Assembly: GCF_900110925.1 (NCBI RefSeq)
Contig: NZ_FOFP01000014.1
Span: 86,221 to 150,220 of the forward strand
From: Pseudomonas cuatrocienegasensis
GTDB taxonomy: Bacteria; Pseudomonadota; Gammaproteobacteria; Pseudomonadales; Pseudomonadaceae
Reading direction: 5' to 3'
DNA: 64,000 nucleotides
Shown here: positions 7,999-17,181 of the stretch, in pieces
Layout of the letters: each line of letters opens with the position of its first letter
How positions within the stretch are numbered: position 1 is the first letter of the stretch
Notes under the pieces: generated by a model
Seen by the model: the letters and a program-made list of their open reading frames with translations, nothing else
Told to the model about the DNA's origin: nothing
The model's database searches: none
Position numbers and translations under genes: made by a program

Positions 7999-8984
7999 GA
8001 CACCCTCCGAACCATGAAATGGGTGAGCATCAGGCCCAGGGCGACACTGCCAAAGGCGTAAAACAGCACACTGTTGCCGGTCGGATCACCGAGCAGGAAG
8101 TGAAAGTCGCGCGGTGAGTTCAGGTACATGTAGCCGAGTGCCAGCGGCACCAGCGAAGCAACGATTTTCGCCGAGGCGCGTGCCTCCGAGGTTTTCGCCT
8201 GGATCTTCAGTTGCAGCTCATGGCGATCACGCAGGGTCGCCGAGAGACGGTCGAGGGTTTCCCCGAGGCGGCCACCGGCTTCCTGGTTGATGATCAGAAT
8301 CACCGCGAAGAAACGGTATTCGTTGAGCGGGATGCGCTGGGCCGAGTCCTGCATGGCCTGGCGCAACGGCACACCGATGCGTAACCAGTTGTCGATCAGG
8401 GCGAACTCAATGGCCAGCGGGCCGGCCAGGTTGGGGGCGACCAGGGCAAAGGCATTGCTCACCGGCACGCCTGCGCGGGCGGTGCGGGTAATCGCGTCGA
8501 TGGCTTCCGGCAGGCTCTGCTTGAGTTCGTTCAAGTGCTTGGCCAGGCCGCTGCGGTAGCCCAGGGTGGCCAGCACGCTGAAGAACAGCAGCGACAGTAA
8601 TAGGCTGGCGAGCACCGGGAACGGCGTTTCGCGGCCCAGCAGCACGCCACCCATCAGGCTGAGCAGCCCAGTCAGGGCCACGCGCATCAGCAGGCTCTCG
8701 CGCCAGCCGAGTACGCTGAGGCCGAGCCACAGGCGGGCGATCCTTGGGCCGATCACGGGCAGGTCGGCGAAGGGCGCTTGCTGCATGTCGCGCAAGATGC
8801 CGTCGAGGGAAACCTGTGACGTGGTCGCGTGCGCCTGCCCATCCAGCTCGCCCTTGAGCTTTTCCAGGTGCCGGACAGTTGCCTTGTCACGCTGGTTACG
8901 GGAGGACAGGCTGCGCGCCGCCAGCACGGCGAGGATCACCGCGGCGAACACCAGCAGGGTCAGCAGATCAAGTACGGCGTCCAT
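7995..8984 (-). CDS. tadB: TadB inner-membrane platform protein
   Basis: Partner of TadC in the Flp pilus platform. The chosen start (MDAVLDLLTLLVFAAVILAVLAA) gives an N-terminal membrane helix and a 329-residue protein. The frame is open further upstream, but that part only shadows tadA. The T2SSF domain contains LPEAIDAITRTARAGVPVSNAF and NQEAGGRLGETLDRLSATLRDR, both typical of TadB, and ends with two membrane helices. The ATG overlaps the tadA stop by one base (TGATG), so translation is probably coupled. Confidence 0.92.
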   Translation of the reverse strand: MDAVLDLLTLLVFAAVILAVLAARSLSSRNQRDKATVRHLEKLKGELDGQAHATTSQVSLDGILRDMQQAPFADLPVIGPRIARLWLGLSVLGWRESLLMRVALTGLLSLMGGVLLGRETPFPVLASLLLSLLFFSVLATLGYRSGLAKHLNELKQSLPEAIDAITRTARAGVPVSNAFALVAPNLAGPLAIEFALIDNWLRIGVPLRQAMQDSAQRIPLNEYRFFAVILIINQEAGGRLGETLDRLSATLRDRHELQLKIQAKTSEARASAKIVASLVPLALGYMYLNSPRDFHFLLGDPTGNSVLFYAFGSVALGLMLTHFMVRRVS

Positions 8985-10345
8985 CAGACCTGACCTTCGA
9001 ACAGGTGCGCGTGGGCACTGTAGAAGTGCGGCCGCTGACCGCTCGAGGCGTACTGGCCGGTGAGGCGGCCCTTGGCATCGACGCTGCTGGTCTTGAAGCT
9101 GAACAGTTCCTGGGTCTGGATCACGTCGTTTTCCATCCCGCAGACTTCGGTGATCGATACCACGCGGCGCGCACCGTCGCGCATCCGCTCGATCTGCACG
9201 ATAAGGTTGACGGCACTGGCGATCTGCCGGCGAATGGCTTCCAGCGGCAGTTGCATGCTGGCCATCATCACCATGTTTTCCAGGCGCATGATGGCGTCGC
9301 GTGGGGTGTTGGAGTGCACGGTACACAGCGAGCCGTCATGCCCGGTGTTCATCGCCTGGAGCATGTCGAAACACTCGCCGCCACGCACCTCGCCGAGGAT
9401 GATGCGGTCGGGGCGCATGCGCAGGGCGTTGCGCACCAGGTCGCGCTGGTCGACCTTGCCGGTGCCTTCGGCGCTGACCGGGCGGGTTTCCAGGCGCACC
9501 ACATGGATCTGTTGCAGTTGCAGTTCGGCGGCATCTTCGATGGTGATGATGCGGTCGTCTTCACTGATCTTCTGCGACAGGGCGTTGAGCAGGGTGGTCT
9601 TGCCCGCGCCGGTACCGCCGGAGACGATGATATTGAGCTTGGCCTGCATCGCGCGTTGCAGCACCAGGGCCATCTCCATGGACATTGCGCCGCGCTCGGC
9701 GAGGATTTCCAGGGACATGTTGCGGCGCATGAACTTACGGATGGAGATGGTGGTGCCGTCGATCGCCAGCGGGTAGGTGATGACGTTGACCCGGCTGCCG
9801 TCGGCCAGGCGCGCATCGACCATCGGATGGCTTTCGTCGATGCGCCGGCCAACCGCAGCGGCGATGCGCTGGGCGGTGTTGAGCACGTGTTCTTCGTCGA
9901 CGAAGGTGATCGGCGACAGCTCCAGTTTGCCGAAGCGCTCGACGAACACCTGCCCGGCACCGTTGACCAGGATGTCGTTCACCGTATCGTCGGCCAGCAG
10001 TGGCTGGATCGGCCCGATACCGACCATCTCGTTGAGCATTTCCTCGGCGATGGCTTCCTCTTCCTGCCGTGACAACTGCAGGCGGTTGTCGTCGCAGATA
10101 CGGCGGATCATCGATTCGATCTGCACGCGCAGCTTGTCGCGGCCCATGGCGGCAGCCTTGAGCGGGTCGATCTGGTCGTACAGGTAGCCGCGAATCAGTT
10201 TGCGATTGTGCGTGCCAAGGCTATCGGCGGGCTTGCCCTGGGCGCTGCGCTGCACGCTGGTGGCACGTACGTCCTGGGGCTCGGCTGTGGTCGGCTGTTG
10301 CACGGCCACCGGCTTGCGGTTGTTTTGTGGGTGACGAATAAGCAT
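8984..10345 (-). CDS. tadA: TadA/CpaF secretion ATPase
   Basis: The single hexameric ATPase that powers Flp pilus extension and probably retraction. Of 453 residues, the N-terminal 100 are a variable cap. The GSPE/VirB11-like core begins with LNEMVGIGPIQPLLADDTVNDILVNG. The Walker A motif GGTGAGKT is at 243-250, the Asp box is IITIEDAAELQL, Walker B is RPDRIILGEVRGGE and the His box is HDGSLCTVHSN. All catalytic motifs are intact. It lies between tadZ (14 bases upstream) and tadB (one-base overlap). The ATG at 10345 is preceded by GAGAGGACC, a good ribosome site. Confidence 0.95.
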   Translation of the reverse strand: MLIRHPQNNRKPVAVQQPTTAEPQDVRATSVQRSAQGKPADSLGTHNRKLIRGYLYDQIDPLKAAAMGRDKLRVQIESMIRRICDDNRLQLSRQEEEAIAEEMLNEMVGIGPIQPLLADDTVNDILVNGAGQVFVERFGKLELSPITFVDEEHVLNTAQRIAAAVGRRIDESHPMVDARLADGSRVNVITYPLAIDGTTISIRKFMRRNMSLEILAERGAMSMEMALVLQRAMQAKLNIIVSGGTGAGKTTLLNALSQKISEDDRIITIEDAAELQLQQIHVVRLETRPVSAEGTGKVDQRDLVRNALRMRPDRIILGEVRGGECFDMLQAMNTGHDGSLCTVHSNTPRDAIMRLENMVMMASMQLPLEAIRRQIASAVNLIVQIERMRDGARRVVSITEVCGMENDVIQTQELFSFKTSSVDAKGRLTGQYASSGQRPHFYSAHAHLFEGQV

Positions 10346-10358
10346 GCGCGTGGTCCTC

Positions 10359-11579
10359 TCAAGCCGCTGAAGGTTGGCGGTTAAGCACGCGCTTGAGGCG
10401 TGTCAGCAGATTGGCTGGCGCGACCGTGGTGCGCTTTGGCGTATGCCCGGTGGCCAGGTCGGCGAGATCTTGCAAGGCCAGTTGCAGTGCGGGGGCGGCG
10501 CCAAGGCGCAGCGGGCCGGTGAGCAGGCTGCTGGCCAGGGCCGGGCCGGCATGCGGCAGTTGCAGGTCGATGCGCCGCTCGATGAATTCCTCGAACTGGC
10601 TGCGTTCGACGATGCCGGCATGGTTGCCGCGTGCGGCATTGGCCACCAGAAGCAGGTGCTGGCCGTCACTTTCGTCGCCGATCTCACCCAGCAGGCGGTG
10701 CAGATTGCGCGCATCCTGCACCGTCAGGTCAGTGAGCAGAATGCGCGTCTGCGCATGGGTTAGCACGTCGAGACTGCCATGCGGGCGGCCGGCGGGCAGA
10801 TCCCAGATCACCTGATTGAACATGTGGCAAAGGTTGGCGCCCAGGTGCAACAGGTGCTCGCTGCTGAAGTTCTGCTCCGTACGCAGGCTCGGCGTCTGCG
10901 CCAGTAGGTGCAGGCGCTCGTTGATCTGGCCCATGGCGCGCTGCAGCAGGCGGCTGTCGATTTCGCCGCTGCTCAGGGCACCGGCCAGGCCGGCTTCGCC
11001 GTCATAACCGAGGAGCAGATTCTGATCGCCATTGCTGCGGTCGAAATCCACCACAGCGGTGGCCATGTGGCGTTCCTGCGACAGCAACTGAGCCAGGCTG
11101 GCAGCGACCGTACTGACACCGCAGCCGCCGGAGGCGCCGCTGATGGCGATGGTGCGGCCACTACGGGCGCCGTGGCTGGTCGCGTGCCCGGCGCGGACGC
11201 GGCCCAGGGTGGCAGCCAGCAGGTCAAGTGGCACCGGTTTGATCAGGTAGTCGAACACGCCGCTGTGCAACAGCGTACGGTACAGGTCGACATCCTGTTT
11301 GCTGCCGATCACCACAATATGGCAAGCCGGATCGCAGAGCTCGCTCAGTTCGGCCAGTGACTGCAGCGGCAGCGGGTCACCGTCGATATCCACGATCAGC
11401 ACCTGCGGTGGCGGGTTGCCGCGGCTCCAGGCAATGGCTGCAGCGATGCCTCCGGAGCGGGCCAGAGCAGCATCCAGGCCAAGGCGTACCAGTTGTTCAC
11501 CGAAGCGGCTGGCTTCATCGGCGTTGCCGGCGAACAGCATGAGGGGGGATGAGTCGTTGTTGAGCGTCGTGTCGTTCAT
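10359..11579 (-). CDS. tadZ: TadZ/CpaE-like polar localisation ATPase
   Basis: TadZ proteins pair an atypical receiver domain with a MinD/ParA-like ATPase fold and localise the Tad machine. Residues 12-125 resemble a receiver (QVLIVDIDGDPLPL, VFDYLIKPVPLDLL). Residues from about 142 form the ParA-like domain, with P-loop GASGGCGVSTVA in place of the usual G-x-K-G-G-V-G-K/A-S/T-T, so both canonical lysines are missing. Loss of the second lysine is usual in CpaE/TadZ; loss of the first is less so. IWDLPAG corresponds to the Walker B region. Length 406 is typical. It lies between the CpaD-like gene and tadA, the normal position. Confidence 0.88.
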   Translation of the reverse strand: MNDTTLNNDSSPLMLFAGNADEASRFGEQLVRLGLDAALARSGGIAAAIAWSRGNPPPQVLIVDIDGDPLPLQSLAELSELCDPACHIVVIGSKQDVDLYRTLLHSGVFDYLIKPVPLDLLAATLGRVRAGHATSHGARSGRTIAISGASGGCGVSTVAASLAQLLSQERHMATAVVDFDRSNGDQNLLLGYDGEAGLAGALSSGEIDSRLLQRAMGQINERLHLLAQTPSLRTEQNFSSEHLLHLGANLCHMFNQVIWDLPAGRPHGSLDVLTHAQTRILLTDLTVQDARNLHRLLGEIGDESDGQHLLLVANAARGNHAGIVERSQFEEFIERRIDLQLPHAGPALASSLLTGPLRLGAAPALQLALQDLADLATGHTPKRTTVAPANLLTRLKRVLNRQPSAA

Positions 11580-11611
11580 GTCGCGGATCTCTTAGCGGCA
11601 GGCCTCGCGGC

Positions 11612-12262
11612 TCAGTCCTGGAAGTCGATGTCGAGCAGTTCGCGGACTTCGTCGTCGTGGTAGCGGCCAACGGCATTCACCGCGGCCGTGCCATCACCGC
11701 CGTCCAGTGCCTGCGGACGCACCAGGTCACGCGGTTCGGAGACCATCGCGGCGATGTTGGCGCGGTTGGCGCAGCCCAGCGGGCCTATGGCCTCGTAGGG
11801 TTTGACCGTCCATTTCTCGGGGGCGGCGATGCTGCAGTCCGGTACTTTGACCACTAGTGCTTCGGACACCACTTGCAGGTCCCATTCTCTGGCTTCGGGG
11901 GCTTCCAGGCGTGACGGCATGACGGTGACCTGCTCGGCGACGGCGCCCTGTTCGCGCAGCACGCCAGCCAGACGCTGGGCCAGGCGTTCGCCGTTTGGCG
12001 TGTAGGGCTGAAGCGTCAGTGTCTGTTGGCGCAGGCGGCCTTGTACGCGCAGCAGGGTGTTGAGATTTTCCAGTGACTCGGCGGTGAAGCTGCCGCTGCC
12101 GTTTGCTTTTAGCGAGGCGACCAGTGCCGAAGGCGCGACCTTGGGCTGTTCGATCTCGTTGAAGGGGGCGAAGCGCTGTTCCCGCATCTGGTTGACATGG
12201 CGGTCGCAGCCACCGAGCACCAGGGCGAGTGCCAGCAGGAGAAGCAGGGGACGAACGGGCAT
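11612..12262 (-). CDS. CpaD-like pilus lipoprotein
   Basis: A 216-residue lipoprotein with signal MPVRPLLLLLALALVLGGC (lipobox LGGC). The body matches the CpaD pattern: an N-terminal region, a segment YTPNGERLAQRLAGVLREQG resembling the OmpA-like part of CpaD, and the C-terminal CpaD-typical block PLGCANRANIAAMVSEPRDLVRPQALDGGDG, where the second Cys lies. CpaD/RcpB proteins are outer-membrane partners that help the secretin gate the pilus. It sits between the secretin gene (10 bases upstream) and tadZ, as in Caulobacter and other Tad loci. Confidence 0.85.
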   Translation of the reverse strand: MPVRPLLLLLALALVLGGCDRHVNQMREQRFAPFNEIEQPKVAPSALVASLKANGSGSFTAESLENLNTLLRVQGRLRQQTLTLQPYTPNGERLAQRLAGVLREQGAVAEQVTVMPSRLEAPEAREWDLQVVSEALVVKVPDCSIAAPEKWTVKPYEAIGPLGCANRANIAAMVSEPRDLVRPQALDGGDGTAAVNAVGRYHDDEVRELLDIDFQD

Positions 12263-12272
12263 GGCAGAGTCC

Positions 12273-13796
12273 TCAGTACAGGTAGCCGGCAGTGGCCTGG
12301 GGCGGAATCAAGTTGTCCAGCGCGCGGATTCCGCGCCCAGGAGACTGCAGAGCACCGGCGGCGGTAGGCTCGACCACGTAGGCGGTAGCGATAATCACCA
12401 GTTCGCTGTCGCTTTGTTCGCTGGTCTCGGTCTCGAAGAAACGGCCGAGCATGGGAATGCTCTTCAGCCCCGGCACGCTGGTTACCTGCTGGGTGATGCT
12501 GCTGCGCAGCATGCCGGCCAGGGCGAAGCTTTGCCCGCTGGCCAGTTCCACCGTGGTGTCGGCACGGCGCACCTTGAAGGCCGGGATGGTGAAACCATCC
12601 AGTGTTACTGCGCCCTCGTCGGAGAGATCACTGACTTCCGGGGCGACGTGCAGGCTGATGCGGTTTGGCGACAGCAGGGTTGGGGTCATACGCATGATGA
12701 CCCCGTACTGTTTGAAGTCGATGTTCACGCTGTTGTTGACGAAGGTGACGATGGGCACCTCGCCGCCAGCGGCGAAACCGGCGGTCTCGCCGGACATCGC
12801 GGTCAGGTTCGGTTCGGCCAGGATGGTCGCCAGGCCGTCCTCGGATAGCGCGGTGAGCAGGCCGCCCACGGTGACCGAGCCGTTGCGGTGGAAGCCGCCC
12901 GCGACGGCGTTGGTCACGGTGCCACCACTGAAGGCACCGCTGGTGGCGTCGAACAGCGAGGCGCCATTGCGCAGGAAGTAATTGCCATCCTTGAGGGCGA
13001 CATCCCAGTTCATGCCCAGGGACGAGGTCAGGCTGCGCGATACCTCGACGATGCGCACGCTGATATTGATCTGCGCCGACAGTTCCACCTTGAGCTGATT
13101 GATCACACGGGGCGCCGGGGGCTGGCCATTGCCCGCCTGGGGCGGGCGCTGGCCGCCGCCACCGGCCTGACTGGAGGATGCGCCGAGGTTGGCCTCGACA
13201 CTGTCCATGACCTGCTTGGCCTGCTGCGGCGTGCGCACAGTGCCGCGCACGATCAGGCTGCTGCCGGACGGCACAAACTCGACCTTGGCACCGGGAATCT
13301 CATTGGCGATCTGCTCACCCAGTCGCGTCAGCGCGACGACGTTCGGTTTGGCGACAAGCTGGACTGCGGCGACCACTTCGTCGTTGCTGTCCAAAGCATA
13401 GAGCGTGGTGGTGCCGGGGATCTTGGCGAAGACGAACACGCTGCCCGGCGAGGCGACCTGGAAGCTGGCGACGCTCGGGTTGGCCACCATGACGTTGCTG
13501 GCTTCCCTGGGCAGTTGCAGCAGGCGGCCCTGATTGACCACCAGCTGTACGGTTTCAGTTTCTTCGACGGCCTTGAGCGACGTGCGCAGATGGCGCACGG
13601 CAGGTGCCTTCACCTCCGCGCTCTGGCCCATCTGCTCGTAGTATTCGCGGGCGAAGGCCATGTCCAGATCGGGGTTGTAGTTGTTGGATTCGGCGACAGG
13701 CAGGTCTGCCTCATCCTGGGACTCGGCATGCGCCAGCCCTGGGGTGGCGAGCAGGCAGGCCAGCGGCAGGGCAAGGTGTTTGAGCGCGAACTTCAT
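12273..13796 (-). CDS. rcpA: RcpA/CpaC outer-membrane secretin of the Flp pilus
   Basis: Forms the outer-membrane channel for the Flp pilus. The start at 13796 gives MKFALKHLALPLACLLATPGLAHA, a Sec signal peptide, with GAGAAA about eight bases upstream; the frame is open 29 codons further but without signal features. It contains a BON-like/N-terminal pilus domain (LVVNQGRLLQLPREASNVMVANPSVASF), a linker with Gly/Pro/Gln-rich GGGGQRPPQAGNGQPPAP, and the secretin core (VEVSRSLTSSLGMNWDV, GGLLTALSEDGLATILAEPNL, FAAGGEVPI, YGVIMRMTPTLL, VPGLKSIPMLGRFF). 507 residues, full length. Confidence 0.93.
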   Translation of the reverse strand: MKFALKHLALPLACLLATPGLAHAESQDEADLPVAESNNYNPDLDMAFAREYYEQMGQSAEVKAPAVRHLRTSLKAVEETETVQLVVNQGRLLQLPREASNVMVANPSVASFQVASPGSVFVFAKIPGTTTLYALDSNDEVVAAVQLVAKPNVVALTRLGEQIANEIPGAKVEFVPSGSSLIVRGTVRTPQQAKQVMDSVEANLGASSSQAGGGGQRPPQAGNGQPPAPRVINQLKVELSAQINISVRIVEVSRSLTSSLGMNWDVALKDGNYFLRNGASLFDATSGAFSGGTVTNAVAGGFHRNGSVTVGGLLTALSEDGLATILAEPNLTAMSGETAGFAAGGEVPIVTFVNNSVNIDFKQYGVIMRMTPTLLSPNRISLHVAPEVSDLSDEGAVTLDGFTIPAFKVRRADTTVELASGQSFALAGMLRSSITQQVTSVPGLKSIPMLGRFFETETSEQSDSELVIIATAYVVEPTAAGALQSPGRGIRALDNLIPPQATAGYLY

Positions 13797-13842
13797 GTAT
13801 CGGTTTCTCTGTTGGCAGAAGTGGACTGACCGCTCTGGCGCG

Positions 13843-14868
13843 TCACTGGTAGTCGAATTGCACGACGTTGCTGGTATCGCCATGGAAGGTTTTCACCAGT
13901 GGCCGCTGGTTGGCGAATGGCGCCGAAGCGCTATAAACACCCGTGGTCTGGGCCAGAGTGGTGACCCGGCCGTTACCCGGTCGAACCAGCCCATCATCGA
14001 CTTCCTGGCTGCTGCGCAGGGCTAACTGCAGGGTGCCGATCTGGCTGGCCAGGGCCAGGCGTTCGGCATAGGCGGGCGGCACCTCCAGGGTCACTGTCTG
14101 CGGCGCGGAGTGGGGATAGGCATCCGGGTTCTTTTTGACGTTCGGCACATCTTCTGGGCGAGGTTGCAGAGGGCTGCGCACCTGATTGTTGATCGACAGT
14201 ACACGGACGTTTTCCAGCAGGGTCTGCGAGGCTAGGCGTGGCACCTGGTTCTGCGCCTGGATATTGAGTACCTGATGGACCATGCGTTGGCGCTGCTCAT
14301 CCGTCCGGTCGCGAAGGTCAGCCCCGAACATCCTGGCCAGGTCACTGCTTTGCACGCTGCCGGTGTCCTGCTCGGCTTCACGCTGGAGGTTGACCACTAC
14401 ATCCACTCGGTCGCCCGAGGTCAGCATGCTGTACTGGCTGGCAGTCTGGTCGGTGGGCACGGTGATGGCACGCATGCCAGGGGTGATAACTGTGGCGATG
14501 AATCCGGGTTCGTTGGATTTGACCACCAGGGCACTGGTCAGCGGCGCACCAGCGGCTAACGGACGGCGAACGCTGGCGCCGGTCAGGTGTATGGCGTCTT
14601 CATGATTGCGCGTGTAGTACAGGCTTTCGTCATGGGCGCTGTCGCTCGTTTTCCACTCCACAGCACTGGCGTCGATGAAGTCGCCGGGCCGTAGGTCACG
14701 GGTGGCGACCAGGATCGCTGGGTGCGTTGGCTTGGGCTCTTCGATGACGGGGGCGGCTACGACCACCGGAGGGGGCGGAGGCGGGGCCATCAAGACCCGA
14801 GCCAGTAGCGCGGCGCTGCCGGCAACCAACAGGGTGCCTGCCAGAAGTAGGGCTGAGGGGGTTTTCAT
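13843..14868 (-). CDS. rcpC: RcpC/CpaB Flp pilus assembly protein
   Basis: A periplasmic protein with an N-terminal membrane anchor (TPSALLLAGTLLVAGSAALLARVLM), a run of seven prolines after it, and SAF domains (ILVATRDLRPGDFIDASAVEWK) that are characteristic of CpaB/RcpC. In Tad systems it works with the secretin and may bind peptidoglycan. The later block GMRAITVPTDQTAS...LTSGDRVDVVV is also a CpaB signature. Length 341 is normal. It lies between tadV and rcpA. Confidence 0.92.
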   Translation of the reverse strand: MKTPSALLLAGTLLVAGSAALLARVLMAPPPPPPVVVAAPVIEEPKPTHPAILVATRDLRPGDFIDASAVEWKTSDSAHDESLYYTRNHEDAIHLTGASVRRPLAAGAPLTSALVVKSNEPGFIATVITPGMRAITVPTDQTASQYSMLTSGDRVDVVVNLQREAEQDTGSVQSSDLARMFGADLRDRTDEQRQRMVHQVLNIQAQNQVPRLASQTLLENVRVLSINNQVRSPLQPRPEDVPNVKKNPDAYPHSAPQTVTLEVPPAYAERLALASQIGTLQLALRSSQEVDDGLVRPGNGRVTTLAQTTGVYSASAPFANQRPLVKTFHGDTSNVVQFDYQ

Positions 14869-14883
14869 TGGGTGAACCGTGCT

Positions 14884-15444
14884 TTAGGAATGGATAGGGA
14901 CGAACAGGGTGTAGAACGCACCTATGGCAATCGCGATGCCGTAAGGAATGCCCTGCGGGCGCTGGTCGGTCAGGACCACGGGCAACGGGATACCAAGTCT
15001 TGGAAAAGCCGCCCCGAGGTGCTGCCAACGCAGGGCGAGGTAGTGTTCGATCTGGTTCAGCAGCGGCAAACCCAGCGCCAGGAGGCCGCCGGCCAGTGCC
15101 GTGACGATCAGGAAGGCCATCTGGTTGGTCTGACACATCCACAAGCAAACCACCGCCATCAGCTTGACATCCCCGGCCCCAACCCGACCAAGACAGAACA
15201 GTCCGTAGCCGATGCCCAGTACCAGGGCTGAACCCAGCAGGCCGTAGACCACCTGATCGAACAGCTCGCTGCTCGACAGGTCGCCCCAGGGGCCCATGTC
15301 GAGCGCGCAAGCGAATGGCAGGACCAGCCAGAGTGCCAGCAACACCAGGATCAACAGGTTGTGGATACGCCGGTAGAGCAGATCAGTGCCGACCACGAAC
15401 AGCAGAGCAGGTAGCAGGACGATGATGATCAGGGTGTTGTCCAT
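14884..15444 (-). CDS. tadV: TadV/CpaA prepilin peptidase
   Basis: An inner-membrane aspartic protease (A24 family) that cleaves Flp and the TadE/F pseudopilins. Catalytic aspartates are visible: Asp21 in GTDLLYRRIHN and Asp92 in the GxGD motif GAGDVK (89-94). About six hydrophobic helices make up nearly all of the 186 residues, and the cytoplasmic methylase domain of PilD is lacking, as expected for TadV/FppA. It lies directly downstream of flp. Confidence 0.93.
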   Translation of the reverse strand: MDNTLIIIVLLPALLFVVGTDLLYRRIHNLLILVLLALWLVLPFACALDMGPWGDLSSSELFDQVVYGLLGSALVLGIGYGLFCLGRVGAGDVKLMAVVCLWMCQTNQMAFLIVTALAGGLLALGLPLLNQIEHYLALRWQHLGAAFPRLGIPLPVVLTDQRPQGIPYGIAIAIGAFYTLFVPIHS

Positions 15445-15468
15445 GCCGGCGCTCCAGAACGCTCCCGC

Positions 15469-15669
15469 TTAATTGCTGGCGCCAGGGTTGTTGGTGTTGG
15501 TGATCTGGTCGGCGATCGAGGAGAAGCGCTCCTTCAGCGCAGTGACGAACACGCCGTCGGAGCCGAAGATGACCCCAATGGCCGCCGCCATGGCAGCGGC
15601 GAGAATGCCGTACTCGATCGCGGTGACGCCGCTCTCGTCGGCGAGGAATTGCTTGAGGCGATTGTTCAT
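15469..15669 (-). CDS. flp: Flp major pilin
   Basis: A 66-residue prepilin of the type IVb Flp family. The leader MNNRLKQFLADESG is followed by cleavage at Gly14|Val15 and the Flp motif with Glu19 and Tyr20 at mature +5/+6 (VTAIEYG), then the hydrophobic polymerisation helix ILAAAMAAAIGVIF. The tail is rich in Asn and Ser. The ribosome site GGAG is six bases before the ATG. It is the first gene of the tad operon, with about 100 bases of leader that contain the operator motif. Confidence 0.95.
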   Translation of the reverse strand: MNNRLKQFLADESGVTAIEYGILAAAMAAAIGVIFGSDGVFVTALKERFSSIADQITNTNNPGASN

Positions 15670-15754
15670 GAAGGCTCCGTCAGCTAAGAGGCGAAAGGTG
15701 TGTTACGTCGTGTTCGCTATTAAGATTTATTCTCATATGAGCAGCAAGCCTGGC

Positions 15755-15774
15755 TTCATTAAGAATATTTAAGG
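15755..15774 (-). promoter_or_regulatory. Direct-repeat operator motif upstream of flp
   Basis: The minus strand reads TCCTTAAATATTCTTAATGA, with TTAA at 10-base spacing, nearly identical to 4281-4300. It overlaps the last codons and stop of the sensor kinase gene and lies 90-105 bases before the flp ATG, a plausible activator position. A CTCATATGAG palindrome lies nearer the gene (15732-15741). Confidence 0.6.
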
Positions 15775-17181
15775 AAGCCGCTTTTCCAGCCTGTCCGGCG
15801 CCGGCTTGAGTTCAAGGGTGGCGCACAACCCAGGCTGGTTATCGGCCAACACCAAGCGGCCGCCGTGCAGGTCACAAATCGCCCGAGTCAAGGTCAGGCC
15901 GAGGCCATTGCCAGGCACGTTGCCGCTGGTATCCAGGCGACTGAAGCGCTCCATGGCCTTGGCATTCAACTCAAGGGGGATGCCTTTGCCTCGATCTCTG
16001 ATGCTGAGCGTCTGACACTCACCTCGTGAGCCTGCTGCCAGGACGATAGGTGAGCCGGTCGGTGAGTACTTCAGGGCGTTATCGAGCAGGTTGGCCAGGG
16101 CCTGGAACAACAGGGCACGGTCGCCATACAGGGTGTAGTCGTCAGCGCATTCCACTCGCATGGGACATGCGCGGTCTTCGGCCAGTGGCAGGTAATACTC
16201 ACGCACGTCTTCGAGTAATTCTTGGGCGCGGATCAGCTCGAAGTGGTGCGCGCAGCGACCGGTTTCCACTTCGCCGATACGCATCACCGCGCGGAACAGG
16301 CTTTGAATGCGTTCGCTGTCCTGTATGGCACGCAGCAACTCTGTACGGGAGTCGCCCTCGAGGCGTTCACAGACACTGACCAGGCGGCCCTGCAAGCGCG
16401 TCAGCGGCGTGCGCAACTCATGGGCGATATGGCTGGTGACGGTTTTGACTTCTTCCATCAGGCGGTCGAGGCGCTGCAGGCTCTGATTTATTTCGCCGCC
16501 CAACTGGTCGAATTCGTCGCCATCACGATCGCAGGGCGCTCGAGCGCTATGGTCACCGCTGGCGTAGCGGGCGAGCGCGTCGCGTATCTGGTTAATCCGA
16601 GCAAGGTTGCGTCGGCTGAAGGGCAGGCTGAGAAGCAGAATCAGCAGCAAAATCAGCAGCAGACCAGCGCCCGCCATCAACGGGATAATGCGCGTGCGTT
16701 CAAGCATTGGGCGTAGATCGTAAGCGCTGAAGTAGCGTCCGCCGTCTGCCAGCGGTACCAGCAGGCCTAGAATCTCCGTTTCGTTTCCATCGGTGCCGCT
16801 CAGCGTGGCATGACGCCAGTTACTGGTGCAGATGCCCTGGCAGGCAAGTCCGGGTAACAGCTGTGCATCGCCATAGAGCGTCAGGCCTTGGCTGTCCGTG
16901 ACGATGGCATGGCGTTCCTTGCGGTTCTCGAAGGGTTCGCGGTACTTCAGTGCCGAGACGACATCCTGTGTTCGCTGCAAGCGACCATGCAGCTGTTGCG
17001 AGCGTACGTCGTTAAGGATCATGTCGCGGACGTGGCTGCGCATGATCAGCTCCAGCAGGTGATTGCTGAAGATGATCGACACCAGGGCAATCAGCAGGCT
17101 GATAAAGGCAATAGTGGACGCTTGCCGAAAATTGCTGGTGCGAAATAGCTGGCGGAGGCCGAGTACATTAACCAAGGACAT
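15769..17181 (-). CDS. Sensor histidine kinase of the Tad-linked two-component system
   Basis: A 470-residue membrane kinase. Transmembrane helices at about 22-46 and 165-187 flank a periplasmic domain of about 120 residues with two Cys (LACQGICTS). A HAMP linker follows, then a HisKA domain with phospho-acceptor His254 in HIAHELRTPLTRL, and an ATPase domain with N box LLDNALKYSP, G1 DRGKGIP and G2 GNGLGLTL. The layout is PhoQ/QseC-like rather than the PprA type that controls the P. aeruginosa tad locus. Its start overlaps the response regulator gene by 14 bases. The signal sensed is unknown. Position beside flp and the shared operator motif suggest that it controls the pilus. Confidence 0.88.
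   Translation of the reverse strand: MSLVNVLGLRQLFRTSNFRQASTIAFISLLIALVSIIFSNHLLELIMRSHVRDMILNDVRSQQLHGRLQRTQDVVSALKYREPFENRKERHAIVTDSQGLTLYGDAQLLPGLACQGICTSNWRHATLSGTDGNETEILGLLVPLADGGRYFSAYDLRPMLERTRIIPLMAGAGLLLILLLILLLSLPFSRRNLARINQIRDALARYASGDHSARAPCDRDGDEFDQLGGEINQSLQRLDRLMEEVKTVTSHIAHELRTPLTRLQGRLVSVCERLEGDSRTELLRAIQDSERIQSLFRAVMRIGEVETGRCAHHFELIRAQELLEDVREYYLPLAEDRACPMRVECADDYTLYGDRALLFQALANLLDNALKYSPTGSPIVLAAGSRGECQTLSIRDRGKGIPLELNAKAMERFSRLDTSGNVPGNGLGLTLTRAICDLHGGRLVLADNQPGLCATLELKPAPDRLEKRLP

Noticed and set aside
8985..9326. N-terminal extension of the TadB frame
   Set aside because: It overlaps tadA in another frame and has no membrane or platform features; MDAVLDLL at 8984 is the natural start.
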